A stretch of 64,000 nt of DNA from Paenibacillus aurantius (GCF_032268605.1 NZ_CP130318.1:687501-751500); one strand, 5' to 3'; counted from the first letter of the stretch, positions 46,888 through 55,495 are shown. Translations and numbers: made by a program. The notes: generated from the letters alone by a model not told the origin.

Positions 46888-47501
46888 TGAAGCCTTATCG
46901 GATCGCCGTTCTCGCTTCGGGGAGCGGCAGCAATTTTCAGGCCATCGTCGATGCGGTGGCCGCGGGGAAGCTCGATGTCCGCGTCGAGCTTCTGGTTTGT
47001 GACCGGCCGCAGGCGCCGGTCGTGGAAAGGGCACGGCGTGCCGGCGTGCCGGTCTTCGCCTTCCGCCCGAAGGAGTATCCTTCGCGGGAAGTGTATGAGA
47101 CCGAGATCGTCCGGCAGCTGCAGGAGCGCGGGGTTGATCTCGTCGTGATGGCCGGTTACATGCGGCTCATCACCGATACGCTTCTCGCGCCATACGTGGG
47201 CCGGATCGTGAACGTGCATCCGTCGCTCCTGCCGGCTTTTCCGGGTATGGACGCGGTCGGACAAGCTCTGGCTTACGGAGCGAAAGTGGCCGGCATCACG
47301 GTTCATTTTGTGGATGGCGGCATGGACACCGGGCCGATCATCGCCCAGCGGGCTGTAGAGATTCAAGAGGACGACACCGCGGAGACGCTCGCTCTTCGCC
47401 TTCATAGAATCGAGCATGAGCTGTACCCGGAGGTTATTGGCTGGCTGCGCGCAGGGCGTGCGGTGCTGGAGGAGAACGGCCGCCGGGTACGGATTCACTA
47501 A
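46887..47501 (+). CDS. purN: Phosphoribosylglycinamide formyltransferase
   Basis: A 204-aa folate-dependent GART that transfers a formyl group from 10-formyl-THF to GAR. It has IAVLASGSGSNFQAIVDA, MAGYMRLI, the catalytic region NVHPSLLPAFPG (N and H) and HFVDGGMDTGPII (D). The ATG overlaps the purM stop. Confidence 0.95.
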   Translation: MKPYRIAVLASGSGSNFQAIVDAVAAGKLDVRVELLVCDRPQAPVVERARRAGVPVFAFRPKEYPSREVYETEIVRQLQERGVDLVVMAGYMRLITDTLLAPYVGRIVNVHPSLLPAFPGMDAVGQALAYGAKVAGITVHFVDGGMDTGPIIAQRAVEIQEDDTAETLALRLHRIEHELYPEVIGWLRAGRAVLEENGRRVRIH

Positions 47502-47529
47502 AACGAGGATAAGGAAGGGATAAACGATT

Positions 47530-48708
47530 ATGACGAATGGCAACGAGCTGTCCCTGCGCTACGGGATGAACCCCCATCAGAAAGAAGCGAAGCTGACGAA
47601 CGGCGGCAAGCCGCTGCCGATTCGCGTGTTGAATGGAGATCCGGGCTTTATCAACCTGCTGGATGCGTTGAATGCGTTCCAGCTGGTGCGCGAGCTGCGC
47701 CATGCGACAGGCGAGCCGGCAGCGGCCTCGTTCAAGCATGTCTCCCCGGCCGGAGCCGCGGTTAACAGCCCGCTGACGCCGGAGCTCGCCCAGGCTTACG
47801 GCGTGTCCGGACTGGAGCTGTCTCCGCTGGCTACGGCTTATGCGCGTGCGCGCGGAGCGGACCGGATGTCGTCCTTCGGCGACGCGGCGGCGCTGAGCGA
47901 CGTGGTCGACGAGTCGACGGCTAAGCTTTTGAAACGCGAAGTATCCGATCTGGTGGTCGCTCCCGGTTACACGCCGGAAGCCCTTGACCTTCTGAAACAG
48001 AAAAAGGGCGGCAAATACCTCATCCTGGAGATCGACCCGAATTACGTGCCGGAGCCGATCGAGCAGCGCAACCTGTTTGGCTTGACACTGCAGCAGGAGC
48101 GCAACAATGCCGTGCTGACCGAAGCGTCCTTCGAGCGTATCGTGACGGAGAACCAGGAGCTGCCGGACAGCGCCAAGCGCGATCTGCTCGTCGCCCTGAT
48201 TACGCTGAAATATACGCAGTCGAACTCCATCTGCTATGCCCTTGACGGCCAGACGATCGGTATCGGCGCCGGCCAGCAGTCCCGCATACACTGTACCCGC
48301 CTGGCGGGGGACAAGGCCGACCGGTGGTTTTTGCGGCAGCACCCGATTGCGCTTGGCATGAAGTTCCGTGAAGGACTCGCGCGTGCCGAGCAGAACAATG
48401 CCATCGACCTGTGGCTCGAGGAAGAGCTTACTCCGATCGAGCAGGCAAGCTGGGAGCAGGCGTTCGAGGAAGTGCCGCCCCGTTTAACCCGCGAGGAGAA
48501 GCGCGAATGGCTGAATGGCTTGAAGAACGTTGCTTACGGCTCGGATGCGTTCCTGCCGTTCCGCGACAACATCGACCGGGCTTCCCGCAGCGGAGTGAAA
48601 TACGTCGTACAGGCCGGCAGCTCGATGCGCGATCAGGAAGTCGTGCAGGCGGCGAACGATTACGGCATGGTCATGGTGTATTCCGGCGTGCGTTTGTTCC
48701 ACCATTAA
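47530..48708 (+). CDS. purH: AICAR formyltransferase, stand-alone (PurH C-terminal domain only)
   Basis: A 392-aa protein that aligns with the second domain of bifunctional PurH only. It begins LSLRYGMNPHQKEA, a sequence found about 200 residues into ordinary PurH. The catalytic Lys-His pair is in ASFKHVSPAGAAV (K69, H70); SNSICYALDGQTIGIGAGQQSR and the C-terminal SGVKYVVQAGSSMRDQEV block are conserved. It should formylate AICAR to FAICAR with 10-formyl-THF. The N-terminal MGS-like IMP cyclohydrolase domain is missing and not encoded upstream; the next gene appears to replace it. RBS AAGGAAGGGAT is near the ATG. PurH-like paralogues without the cyclohydrolase domain are known in some bacteria. 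Confidence 0.9.
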   Translation: MTNGNELSLRYGMNPHQKEAKLTNGGKPLPIRVLNGDPGFINLLDALNAFQLVRELRHATGEPAAASFKHVSPAGAAVNSPLTPELAQAYGVSGLELSPLATAYARARGADRMSSFGDAAALSDVVDESTAKLLKREVSDLVVAPGYTPEALDLLKQKKGGKYLILEIDPNYVPEPIEQRNLFGLTLQQERNNAVLTEASFERIVTENQELPDSAKRDLLVALITLKYTQSNSICYALDGQTIGIGAGQQSRIHCTRLAGDKADRWFLRQHPIALGMKFREGLARAEQNNAIDLWLEEELTPIEQASWEQAFEEVPPRLTREEKREWLNGLKNVAYGSDAFLPFRDNIDRASRSGVKYVVQAGSSMRDQEVVQAANDYGMVMVYSGVRLFHH

Positions 48709-48750
48709 GAGAAGAGGGCGGCAAGCCTGAGAAGGGGGCAGGATCGGAAA

Positions 48751-49479
48751 ATGGCAGGAAATTGGCAGGCGCTCGCGGATGCGACCATCCGTGAGCTGAA
48801 GGAGAATGTCTATCCGGGACGTGGCATCATCATCGGCTTAACGCCGGACGGATCGCGGTTTATGCAGGTGTATTGGATCATGGGGCGGAGCGAGAACAGC
48901 CGCAACCGGATTTTTGTGGAGGAAGAGAACGGATACCTGCGGACGGAAGCCGCCGACCCGGCGAAGCTGTCCGACCCGTCGCTTATCATTTATTATCCGG
49001 TCCGCCATACCGGCGGGGCGCATATCGTGACGAACGGGGACCAGACGGATACCATTTACGAAGCGCTGCAGCAGGGCGGCACGTTCGAAGGGGCTCTGGC
49101 TACACGTACGTATGAGCCGGACGGCCCGAATTTTACGCCTCGGATTTCCGGCGTTGTAGACCTTGGGGACAAGCAGAATGCGTACAAGCTGTCGATCCTG
49201 AAGTCGAACGACAACGACGAGTCGCAGACGAAGCGGCAGTATTTTCATTATGAGCAGGCCCTTGCCGGGTACGGGCATTTTATCTCGACGTACCAGGGAG
49301 ACGGCAACCCGCTGCCTTCGTTCGATGGGGAACCGAAGCTTGCTCCGCTGTTTGACAGCGCCGAGGAGACGACCCGCTTCTACTGGAACCTGCTGAATGC
49401 GGACAACCGCATCTCGCTTTTGGTGAAGACCATTTCGCGCGAGAGCGGCGAAGCTCAGCTGACCGTGTTGAATAAATAG
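48751..49479 (+). CDS. purO: IMP cyclohydrolase, archaeal PurO-type
   Basis: A 242-aa protein resembling the PurO family (PF07826-like Ntn-fold IMP cyclohydrolase), which closes FAICAR to IMP. Seen: PGRGIIIGLTPDGSRFMQVYW and GRSENSRNRIF near the N-terminus, which correspond to the archaeal SRSFPNR-type segment, and AHIVTNGDQTDTI, like the archaeal NG-x-HTD-x-I block. Its place directly after the formyltransferase and before purD, in the gap normally filled by the PurH cyclohydrolase function, supports the call. The family assignment is by pattern recognition only. The start ATG is preceded by AAGGGGGCAGGATCGGAA. Confidence 0.82.
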   Translation: MAGNWQALADATIRELKENVYPGRGIIIGLTPDGSRFMQVYWIMGRSENSRNRIFVEEENGYLRTEAADPAKLSDPSLIIYYPVRHTGGAHIVTNGDQTDTIYEALQQGGTFEGALATRTYEPDGPNFTPRISGVVDLGDKQNAYKLSILKSNDNDESQTKRQYFHYEQALAGYGHFISTYQGDGNPLPSFDGEPKLAPLFDSAEETTRFYWNLLNADNRISLLVKTISRESGEAQLTVLNK

Positions 49480-49496
49480 GCGGGAGGAGGGATCCG

Positions 49497-50756
49497 ATGA
49501 AAGTCATGGTCATTGGCCGGGGAGGCCGGGAACATGCGATTATATGGGCGTTGAGCCAAAGCCCGAAGATTACGAAGCTTCTCTGCGCCCCCGGCAACGG
49601 AGGGATTGCGGAGCTCGCGGAATGCGTTCCGATCGGAGAGCTCGAATTCGATAAAATCAGCGACTACGCGCTGGAAAACAAAGTCGACCTGGTCTTCGTG
49701 GCGCCGGACGACCCGCTCGCAGCGGGACTGGTCGACCATCTGGAGTCCCACGGGATCCGTGCTTACGGCCCGAACAAGGATGCGGCGATCATCGAAGGCA
49801 GCAAGGCATTTATGAAAAACCTGCTCAAAACGTACCGCATTCCGACCGCGGCTTATGAATCGTTCGACAACTATGAGGAAGCGCTCGGATACCTGCGCAA
49901 ACAGGGAGCGCCGATCGTCATCAAAGCGGACGGACTGGCAGCAGGAAAAGGCGTCATCGTGGCCCAGACGATGGAGGAAGCGGAAGAGGCGTTGAAGTCG
50001 ATCATGGTCGACCAAGCTTTCGGCGCATCCGGCAATCGAGTCGTCATCGAGGAATTCCTGACGGGGCAGGAGATGTCGCTGCTCGCGTTCGTAGACGGAA
50101 CGGTCGTCCGGCCGATGGTCCCTTCGCAGGACCACAAGCCGGTGTTCGACAACGACCAAGGGCCGAACACGGGCGGCATGGGCACGTATTCGCCCGTTCC
50201 GCACATTGATCCGGCTATCGTGCAGGAAGCCCTGGAGACCATCGTTATCCCGACAGCAGAGGCGATGGTGAAGGAAGGGCGCCCGTTCCGCGGCGTGCTC
50301 TATGCCGGCTTGATGCTGACGCCCGACGGGCCGAAAACGATCGAGTTCAACGCCCGCTTCGGCGATCCGGAGACGCAGGTGCTGCTGCCCCGGCTGAAGA
50401 CGGACCTGTTCGAGATCGTACTGGCGACGCTCGAAGGACGTCTCGGCGAGCTGGAGATCGAGTGGAGCGAGGAAGCGGCCGTATGCGTCATCCTGGCGTC
50501 GCCCGGCTACCCGGGCTTGTACCCGAAAGGGCTCGTGATCGACGGGCTTGCCGACGTGAAGGATGCGCTCGTGTTCCATGCGGGAACGGCTGTCGAGAAC
50601 GGACGGACGGTCACCGCGGGCGGCCGCGTGCTGGGCGTAGTGGGCAAAGGCCGCGATATCGCGGAAGCCCGCGAGCGAGCCTATGCTGAAGCGGATAAGA
50701 TCCGCTTCGAGGGCAAGCACTACCGCACGGATATCGCCAAGAAGGCGCTGGTATAA
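49497..50756 (+). CDS. purD: Phosphoribosylamine-glycine ligase (GAR synthetase)
   Basis: A 419-aa ATP-grasp ligase joining phosphoribosylamine and glycine. Motifs are VIGRGGREHAI, VFVAPDDPLAAGLVD, PIVIKADGLAAGKGVIVA, SLLAFVDG and IEFNARFGDPETQVLLPRL. GGAGGAGGG precedes the ATG. It is the last gene of the operon, 17 nt after purO and followed at once by a terminator. Confidence 0.96.
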   Translation: MKVMVIGRGGREHAIIWALSQSPKITKLLCAPGNGGIAELAECVPIGELEFDKISDYALENKVDLVFVAPDDPLAAGLVDHLESHGIRAYGPNKDAAIIEGSKAFMKNLLKTYRIPTAAYESFDNYEEALGYLRKQGAPIVIKADGLAAGKGVIVAQTMEEAEEALKSIMVDQAFGASGNRVVIEEFLTGQEMSLLAFVDGTVVRPMVPSQDHKPVFDNDQGPNTGGMGTYSPVPHIDPAIVQEALETIVIPTAEAMVKEGRPFRGVLYAGLMLTPDGPKTIEFNARFGDPETQVLLPRLKTDLFEIVLATLEGRLGELEIEWSEEAAVCVILASPGYPGLYPKGLVIDGLADVKDALVFHAGTAVENGRTVTAGGRVLGVVGKGRDIAEARERAYAEADKIRFEGKHYRTDIAKKALV

Positions 50757-50758
50757 TG

Positions 50759-50825
50759 CAAAAAGCACCTCCGGGTTTGGCGGGGAGAGGAATCTCCCTG
50801 CTGGATCATGGGGGTGCTTTTTTTG
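50759..50825 (+). terminator. Terminator of the pur operon
   Basis: AAAAGCACC(T)CC pairs with GGGGGTGCTTTTTT across 30 nt that themselves fold (GGGGAGA...TCTCCCT). It is a strong intrinsic terminator beginning within a few bases of the purD stop. Confidence 0.9.
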
Positions 50826-50871
50826 GTGTGATGGTTGAGGAGCGGAGTTTAACAAAAGTGGGAGGCTTATT

Positions 50872-51147
50872 ATGGCGCAGCCTGGTTATCTCGTTAAGCA
50901 CAGATGTCTTTACTACCTGTTTAGCGGGAAAGAAGGGAAGTCGGTTCTGGTATTCCCTTTGGATGAGAAGGCAACATCTCTACAAGATTGGTTCATGGCC
51001 TGTATGGTGTATCCTTTGGATCGGGAAGAAGATTTCGCAGCATTCGACCATAGGTTCCATCAGGGAAAGGAATATGGACAGCTGGGTTGGTTTATTAAAC
51101 AAAGGACAGTGGATGAAATCATGGGGCTGCTGTCTTTGCTTAGGTAA
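50872..51147 (+). CDS. Hypothetical 91-aa protein
   Basis: A small soluble protein rich in aromatic residues (YLVKHRCLYYLFSG..., DWFMACMVYPLDREEDF, YGQLGWFIKQRTVDEIMGLL). No family recognised. The ATG follows GGGAGG by seven bases, so it is probably real. It stands alone after the pur operon terminator; the 97 bp after it show no terminator and no further gene. Confidence 0.6.
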   Translation: MAQPGYLVKHRCLYYLFSGKEGKSVLVFPLDEKATSLQDWFMACMVYPLDREEDFAAFDHRFHQGKEYGQLGWFIKQRTVDEIMGLLSLLR

Positions 51148-51244
51148 AAGGATCCTTCTTAACTAATGTGAAAGTGAAACTACTTCAAAAGCGTGGCTTG
51201 GGGCAGGCCAGTACCCGTTAACTCATCTGATAACAGAATCCGTC

Positions 51245-52072
51245 TCAACCAGCCACATCCCGATGCGACGGTGTCCCTCTAACCACGGTAGCATCCCAGT
51301 CGTCGCAGCGGACGACCTGCGGCGCGAACCCGTTCTGGGCGAAAAGCGCCGCCGTCTCGGGCGCCTGCTCCTCGCTCGCCTCCACGAGCAGGTGCCCGCC
51401 CGGCGCGAGCCACAGCGCCGCCTCGGCCGCTACCCGCCGCTGCACGTCGAGCCCGTCCGCGCCGCCGTCCAGCGCCACCCGCGCCTCATGCAGGCGGGCT
51501 TCGGCGGGCATCCGCTCGATCGCCGCCGTCGGCACGTAGGGCGTGTTGGCGAGCAGGACGTCGACGCGGCCCCGCAGGCTTTCCGGCAGTGGGCGGAAGA
51601 GGTCGCCCTCGTAGACGAGGCCGCCGAAGGCCGCCACGTTGCGGCGGGCGCACTTTACGGCCGCGGGGTCGAGGTCGGCCGCGTGCAGCTCGATGCCCGC
51701 ATGCGCCGCCGCGACGGCGGCGCCAAGGGCGCCCGTGCCGCAGCAGAGGTCGAGCACGACGGCCCCCGGCCGGGCGAGGGAGACCGCCTGGCGGACGAGG
51801 AACTCCGTGCGGAGCCGGGGGACGAACACCCCCGGCTCCACGGCGATCCGCAGGCCGGCAAACTCGGCCCAGCCGATGACGTGCTCCAGCGGGGAGCCGG
51901 CGGCCCTCCGCTCGACCATGCCGGCGAGCTCGTCGGGCGTGCTTGCCGCGGCCAGGAGCAGCCGGGCCTCCTCTTCGGCATAGACGCAGCCGGCGGCCCG
52001 CAGGCGGGCGATTATATTTTCATCCGGGACCCCGGCGGAGGCGGCAGCGGGGGGATTTTTCTCTGGAATCAT
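51245..52072 (-). CDS. PrmC-related protein N5-glutamine methyltransferase
   Basis: A 275-aa class-I SAM methyltransferase of the PrmC/HemK-like type, with an N-terminal helical domain (residues 15-75) and a Rossmann domain carrying VLDLCCGTGALGAAVA. The usual NPPY tetrad is NTPY here (LLANTPYVPT). That variant belongs to a PrmC-related group of unknown substrate rather than the true release-factor enzyme, which is normally encoded beside prfA. It overlaps the upstream gene by 4 nt on the minus strand, so both are co-transcribed. The G+C content is very high (51,300-52,000). Confidence 0.8.
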   Translation of the reverse strand: MIPEKNPPAAASAGVPDENIIARLRAAGCVYAEEEARLLLAAASTPDELAGMVERRAAGSPLEHVIGWAEFAGLRIAVEPGVFVPRLRTEFLVRQAVSLARPGAVVLDLCCGTGALGAAVAAAHAGIELHAADLDPAAVKCARRNVAAFGGLVYEGDLFRPLPESLRGRVDVLLANTPYVPTAAIERMPAEARLHEARVALDGGADGLDVQRRVAAEAALWLAPGGHLLVEASEEQAPETAALFAQNGFAPQVVRCDDWDATVVRGTPSHRDVAG

Positions 52073-52593
52073 CTCTTGTCTCCTCTCACGTGCCGGATTA
52101 CCCGGTCGAGCTCCGTATTGTCGGCAAGAATAACCAGCTTGTCCCCGTACGGCTTAAGCTGCTCCATAAGCTTGGGCTTGTCCGTCCGCGCATGATTGTA
52201 GCTCCAGCGGTACATTTTGGCGAGCATGTCGAAGCTCTGCTTGTAGTTGCCCTTTTCAAATCCCAGCTTCTGGACGAGGAATCGTTTTAGAATACGGTAA
52301 TTCCGTTTGCGGATGGGGGTGTCCAGGTAAACGATTAGGTCGGCGCGCTCCCAGCTCGGCTGCACCCAATTCCTATGGGCCCCCTCGACGATCCAGCCGT
52401 CGGTGGCCAGGATCCCGTGAAACAGACGGTCGCGCTCTTCATCGGGATTCCGGATATCCGGGCCTTCGGGCACCCGCCGCCAGACGATATTGTCCAGCTC
52501 ATAGTAAGGAAGGTCCAGCGTGGCGGAAAGCTTCCGGGCAAGGGTGGATTTTCCGCTGCCGACCGAGCCGATAATATGGATTTTGGGCTGCAT
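52069..52593 (-). CDS. P-loop nucleotide kinase-like protein (adenylate kinase/topology-modulation family)
   Basis: A 174-aa protein starting MQPKIHIIGSVGSGKST. Walker A is GSVGSGKS (9-16), followed by LDLPYYELDNIVWRR and a lid-like region with many Arg and Lys residues (DTPIRKRNYRILKRF). It matches small FlaR/adenylate-kinase-related proteins often annotated as DNA topology modulation protein; the true substrate is unknown. A GTG three codons upstream is open but overlaps the RBS AAAGGAG, so the ATG at 52593 is used. Confidence 0.82.
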   Translation of the reverse strand: MQPKIHIIGSVGSGKSTLARKLSATLDLPYYELDNIVWRRVPEGPDIRNPDEERDRLFHGILATDGWIVEGAHRNWVQPSWERADLIVYLDTPIRKRNYRILKRFLVQKLGFEKGNYKQSFDMLAKMYRWSYNHARTDKPKLMEQLKPYGDKLVILADNTELDRVIRHVRGDKR

Positions 52594-52613
52594 GGTTCTC
52601 ACTCCTTTGCTGC

Positions 52614-53270
52614 TTACGATAAAGGGGGGAGCTTAAATTTTTGGATAACAAGCGGTTTCGAAAGATAAAGTCGGCTAATGCCCCGATGGTGAAACTCCTC
52701 CAGCAGCCTGCCGAAAATCTCCGCGATCAGAAGGCTGTCCCCCAGCGCGTCATGCCGTTTATAGGCGGAATCGTCGATCCCGTAATAGCGGATAAGGGCA
52801 TCGGTGGAGATTCATTCCTCAACCTCGTGGAGGTACGCAAACAGCACCTTCGTGTCCAGAATCGGGTTGGTCATTGCCGGCAGGCTGTTTCGTTCGCATT
52901 CCTTGTGCAGCAAAGGCCAGTCGTATTCATACCCCGCCTGGGTTACGAGAACCGCATCGCCGGCATAGGTTCGGAAGGCGTCCAGGGCTTCGCGAAAAGA
53001 GGGGGCCTCCGTCAGATCGGCATTCCGGATCCCGGTCAGCTTCTCGATAAGAGGCGGGATGGGTTTGGGGGACTTAACGAGGGTCTGAAAGCTTTGCCTT
53101 GCGAGCCCATCTCCGTCTAAGCAAACCGCCCCTATCTGAGTAATGAAGTCTTCATCCGGATCGGGACCGGTCGCTTCCAAATCAAACACACAAAACCGCC
53201 GGCTTCCCAGCTCATCGAGGATTAGGCCCTCTATCGAATAGTCCGAATCGGACAGATGGGTGATTTTCAT
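52614..53270 (-). pseudogene. DEDDh 3'-5' exonuclease, interrupted by an in-frame TGA
   Basis: The open part (53270 to 52812, 152 aa) holds exonuclease motif I FCVFDLEATG (D30, E32) and motif II YEYDWPLL (D117). A TGA at 52814-52812 then ends the frame. The same frame continues without shift for 65 more codons to a TAA at 52614, and these contain motif III KRHDALGDSLLIAEIF (H173, D178), the essential last catalytic block. So the gene would be 218 codons with one nonsense codon at 153. Without readthrough the product lacks two catalytic residues. RBS AGGAGGAG precedes the ATG. The codon could be a true mutation, a sequencing error or a readthrough site. Confidence 0.85.
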
Positions 53271-53437
53271 GGACTCGGGCTCCTCCTCTTGGGGGGGGTG
53301 GAAATGAAGTTTACCGGAATGCCTGAGATTCTTTTTCTACCGTTCATCCGCAAACCGTGGTACCTTTTATGAAGGGATTTTACCTTATGAGGGAACCATG
53401 AGGGAAGAATTATTTTCCAAGAAAGGGGAGCTCCGCT

Positions 53438-54181
53438 GTGCAGCCGCTGCACCAGGAAGTCCACCATACTTCCCAAATTTCGGTTTACGATACGGACGAG
53501 CTGTACGGGGAAAAAGGCCGCTTCCGCGTTCTCCAATTCTCCGAAGACGCCATCCAGGGGGCGCTGGACTTGGATCATCCGGAGCGCATCGTGTTTGAAT
53601 ACCCGCGGGCGATGATTCACCTGATCGAGGCCAACCATCCTTCGCTAGAGCGGCTGTTTGTGATCGGGCATGGGATCGGGACGATCTCCGGCTATTTCGA
53701 GAGAGGGCAGGTGACCACCGCGGAGCTAGAGCCCGGGGTGGTGGAGCTCAGCCGGAGGTTTTTTGGCTATGCGGGCGGTCCGCTGATGGTAGGGGACGGC
53801 CGGGAGATTCTGGAGCGGGAAGCCCCCGGCTCGTACGATGCCATCGTCCTGGATGCCTTCCAGGCGGAGGGAACGCCGCTGCACCTGCTGTCCCGGGAAT
53901 TCATCCGAATGGCGAGGGGAAAGCTCGAGCCGACGGGCTCCCTCCTGATGAACCTGACGGGAAAACGGAACGATAAGCTCGTTAGCGCCGTGCACACGAC
54001 GCTTCAGGGAGAGTTTCCGTATACGCAGACGTTCTCGCTGCCTGCGGCCGGATCGGCAGAGGTCCGGAATTTTGTGATCATGGGAAGCGGGAAGCCGATC
54101 ACGTACCAGACCCGGCAGATGGCCGGGTTCACGGAGACGGAGCTCGGGCAAGGGTATGTCATAAAAGATGGAACGCCTTAA
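53438..54181 (+). CDS. Spermidine synthase-like methyltransferase-fold protein
   Basis: A 247-aa protein with a Rossmann fold like polyamine aminopropyltransferases: IGHGIGTISGYFERG replaces the glycine-rich GGGDG motif, TTAELEPGVVELSRRFF is the motif after strand 2, and YDAIVLDAF corresponds to the catalytic Asp region. The N-terminal beta domain is short, and the GGGDGG aspartate is missing, so true spermidine synthase activity is doubtful. The GTG start has AAGGGGAG nine bases upstream. Monocistronic or with the AlkD gene 31 nt downstream. Confidence 0.78.
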   Translation: MQPLHQEVHHTSQISVYDTDELYGEKGRFRVLQFSEDAIQGALDLDHPERIVFEYPRAMIHLIEANHPSLERLFVIGHGIGTISGYFERGQVTTAELEPGVVELSRRFFGYAGGPLMVGDGREILEREAPGSYDAIVLDAFQAEGTPLHLLSREFIRMARGKLEPTGSLLMNLTGKRNDKLVSAVHTTLQGEFPYTQTFSLPAAGSAEVRNFVIMGSGKPITYQTRQMAGFTETELGQGYVIKDGTP

Positions 54182-54212
54182 TCATTTGCGTCCTTAATTA
54201 AGGAGGTTTTTC

Positions 54213-54878
54213 ATGAACGGTTATCTCCAGCCATTGATGGATTTGTACGAGGCGCATGCGGACGGGACCATAGCCGCCGGGAGCCGAAAATACATGCGGG
54301 ACCAGTTTGATTTTCTCGGCATCCGTTCGGCCGAACGGCAGGCGCTGACCAAAGGGTTCTGGAAAGAGCAGGGGCTTCCGGGGCGGGACCTTCAAGCTGT
54401 TGTGGAAGACCTGTGGAGCCGGCCGGAGAGGGATTACCAGTATGCGGCTCTGGAGTTTCTCGGCAAGATGAAGAAAACGCTGGGGCCGGGCGATATGCCG
54501 TGGTTAACGGAGTTAATCGTCACCAAATCATGGTGGGATACGGTGGACTTCTTGTCCCCGCACATCATGGGGTATCTGTTCCGTACGTATCCGGAGCTGA
54601 TCCCGCTTCACGCCGACCGGTGGATCGAAGACGAGAACTTCTGGCTGCAGCGGGCGGCCATTCTGTATCAGCTGAAATACAAAGAGACGACGGACGAGGA
54701 AAGGCTCTACCGTTACGTCATCCGCCGCTCGGACAGCCGGGAGTTCTTCGTGCAAAAGGCGATCGGCTGGGTGCTTCGGGAATACGCGAAGGTCCGCCCG
54801 GACAGCGTCCAGGCCTTTGTGGCGGGGAATGAGCTGAAGCCGCTCAGCCGGCGCGAGGCCTTGAAGCACTTCAAATAA
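54213..54878 (+). CDS. alkD: DNA alkylation repair protein, AlkD family
   Basis: A 221-aa HEAT-like repeat DNA glycosylase that removes cationic alkylated bases such as 3-methyladenine and 7-methylguanine. The key block TKSWWDTVDFLSP (W108, D112) and the later FWLQRAAIL (143-151) correspond to the Trp/Asp residues that contact DNA in Bacillus cereus AlkD. Length matches the family (about 230 aa). AAGGAGG precedes the ATG by eight bases. Confidence 0.92.
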   Translation: MNGYLQPLMDLYEAHADGTIAAGSRKYMRDQFDFLGIRSAERQALTKGFWKEQGLPGRDLQAVVEDLWSRPERDYQYAALEFLGKMKKTLGPGDMPWLTELIVTKSWWDTVDFLSPHIMGYLFRTYPELIPLHADRWIEDENFWLQRAAILYQLKYKETTDEERLYRYVIRRSDSREFFVQKAIGWVLREYAKVRPDSVQAFVAGNELKPLSRREALKHFK

Positions 54879-54905
54879 GTCGGGGGACGGCCCGTCTGAG
54901 CCCAT

Positions 54906-54946
54906 CCCTCCTCCGGCAAGCAGGTCTTGCCCGGAGGGCTTTTTCT
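54906..54946. terminator. Terminator between alkD and the lipoprotein gene
   Basis: CCCTCCTCCGGCAAG pairs with CTTGCCCGGAGGGC, followed by TTTTTCTTT on the plus strand. The genes converge here. Confidence 0.85.
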
Positions 54947-55294
54947 TTAGGGGAGGGGACCCATTTTTCTAGCATGGTAGTAACGTCCTTCTTTTTCGAC
55001 CGCCACGGCCTCGCCAGGGTCCGTGCCCTTAATCTCGAAGAACAGGGTTCCGGTCTCCATGGAGTTGGCCTCCCCGTTATGCCGGGGCATAGGGGTCACC
55101 TGCTTCTGCACGGACCCAAGCTCGCGGCCTATGTTTTCCGCTGGGACCTCCGTAACGGACAAGCCGTACAGGCTGCCGTTCCAAGCTACAGCGCCGGGAT
55201 AGCTGCCGGAGGAACCCTTGCCCGACGTGCGTGCGTCGAGGGAGCAGCCGGCAAGCAGGGAAAGCAGCAGGGCCAAAGGGAGTAAACGTTTCAT
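54947..55294 (-). CDS. Small lipoprotein of unknown function
   Basis: A 115-aa protein with a lipoprotein signal: MKRLLPLALLLSLLAGCS, lipobox LLAGC with the lipidated cysteine at 17. The mature part is short, with a Gly/Ser-rich linker and an NGSLYGLSVTEV start; no family recognised. It is probably anchored on the outer face of the membrane. RBS AAAGGGTGG precedes the ATG. Monocistronic on the minus strand. Confidence 0.75.
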   Translation of the reverse strand: MKRLLPLALLLSLLAGCSLDARTSGKGSSGSYPGAVAWNGSLYGLSVTEVPAENIGRELGSVQKQVTPMPRHNGEANSMETGTLFFEIKGTDPGEAVAVEKEGRYYHARKMGPLP

Positions 55295-55495
55295 ACGACA
55301 CCACCCTTTCCGATGGAAATCCTATTCGTTCGCTTGTGCCCTTCTTGACGTCGAGCAGAGAAGAAAGGTTGCACGAACGAGCGCACGCCCTTGCATTTCC
55401 CTCTCTGTCCCTTTCCCTGCTGTGATAAAATGGAAACTAACCAACAAGGACTTCCCGGCGACCCTATCCTGCGAACGGCACAAGGAGATGGCGGC

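Noticed and set aside
52812-52814. Selenocysteine codon in the exonuclease gene
   Set aside because: No SECIS-like hairpin is apparent directly after the TGA, and DEDDh exonucleases do not use selenium. Nonsense mutation or readthrough is more likely.
52641-53120. 159-codon plus-strand frame opposite the broken exonuclease gene
   Set aside because: It is antisense to conserved exonuclease motifs, has no RBS or recognised domain, and is explained by codon bias.
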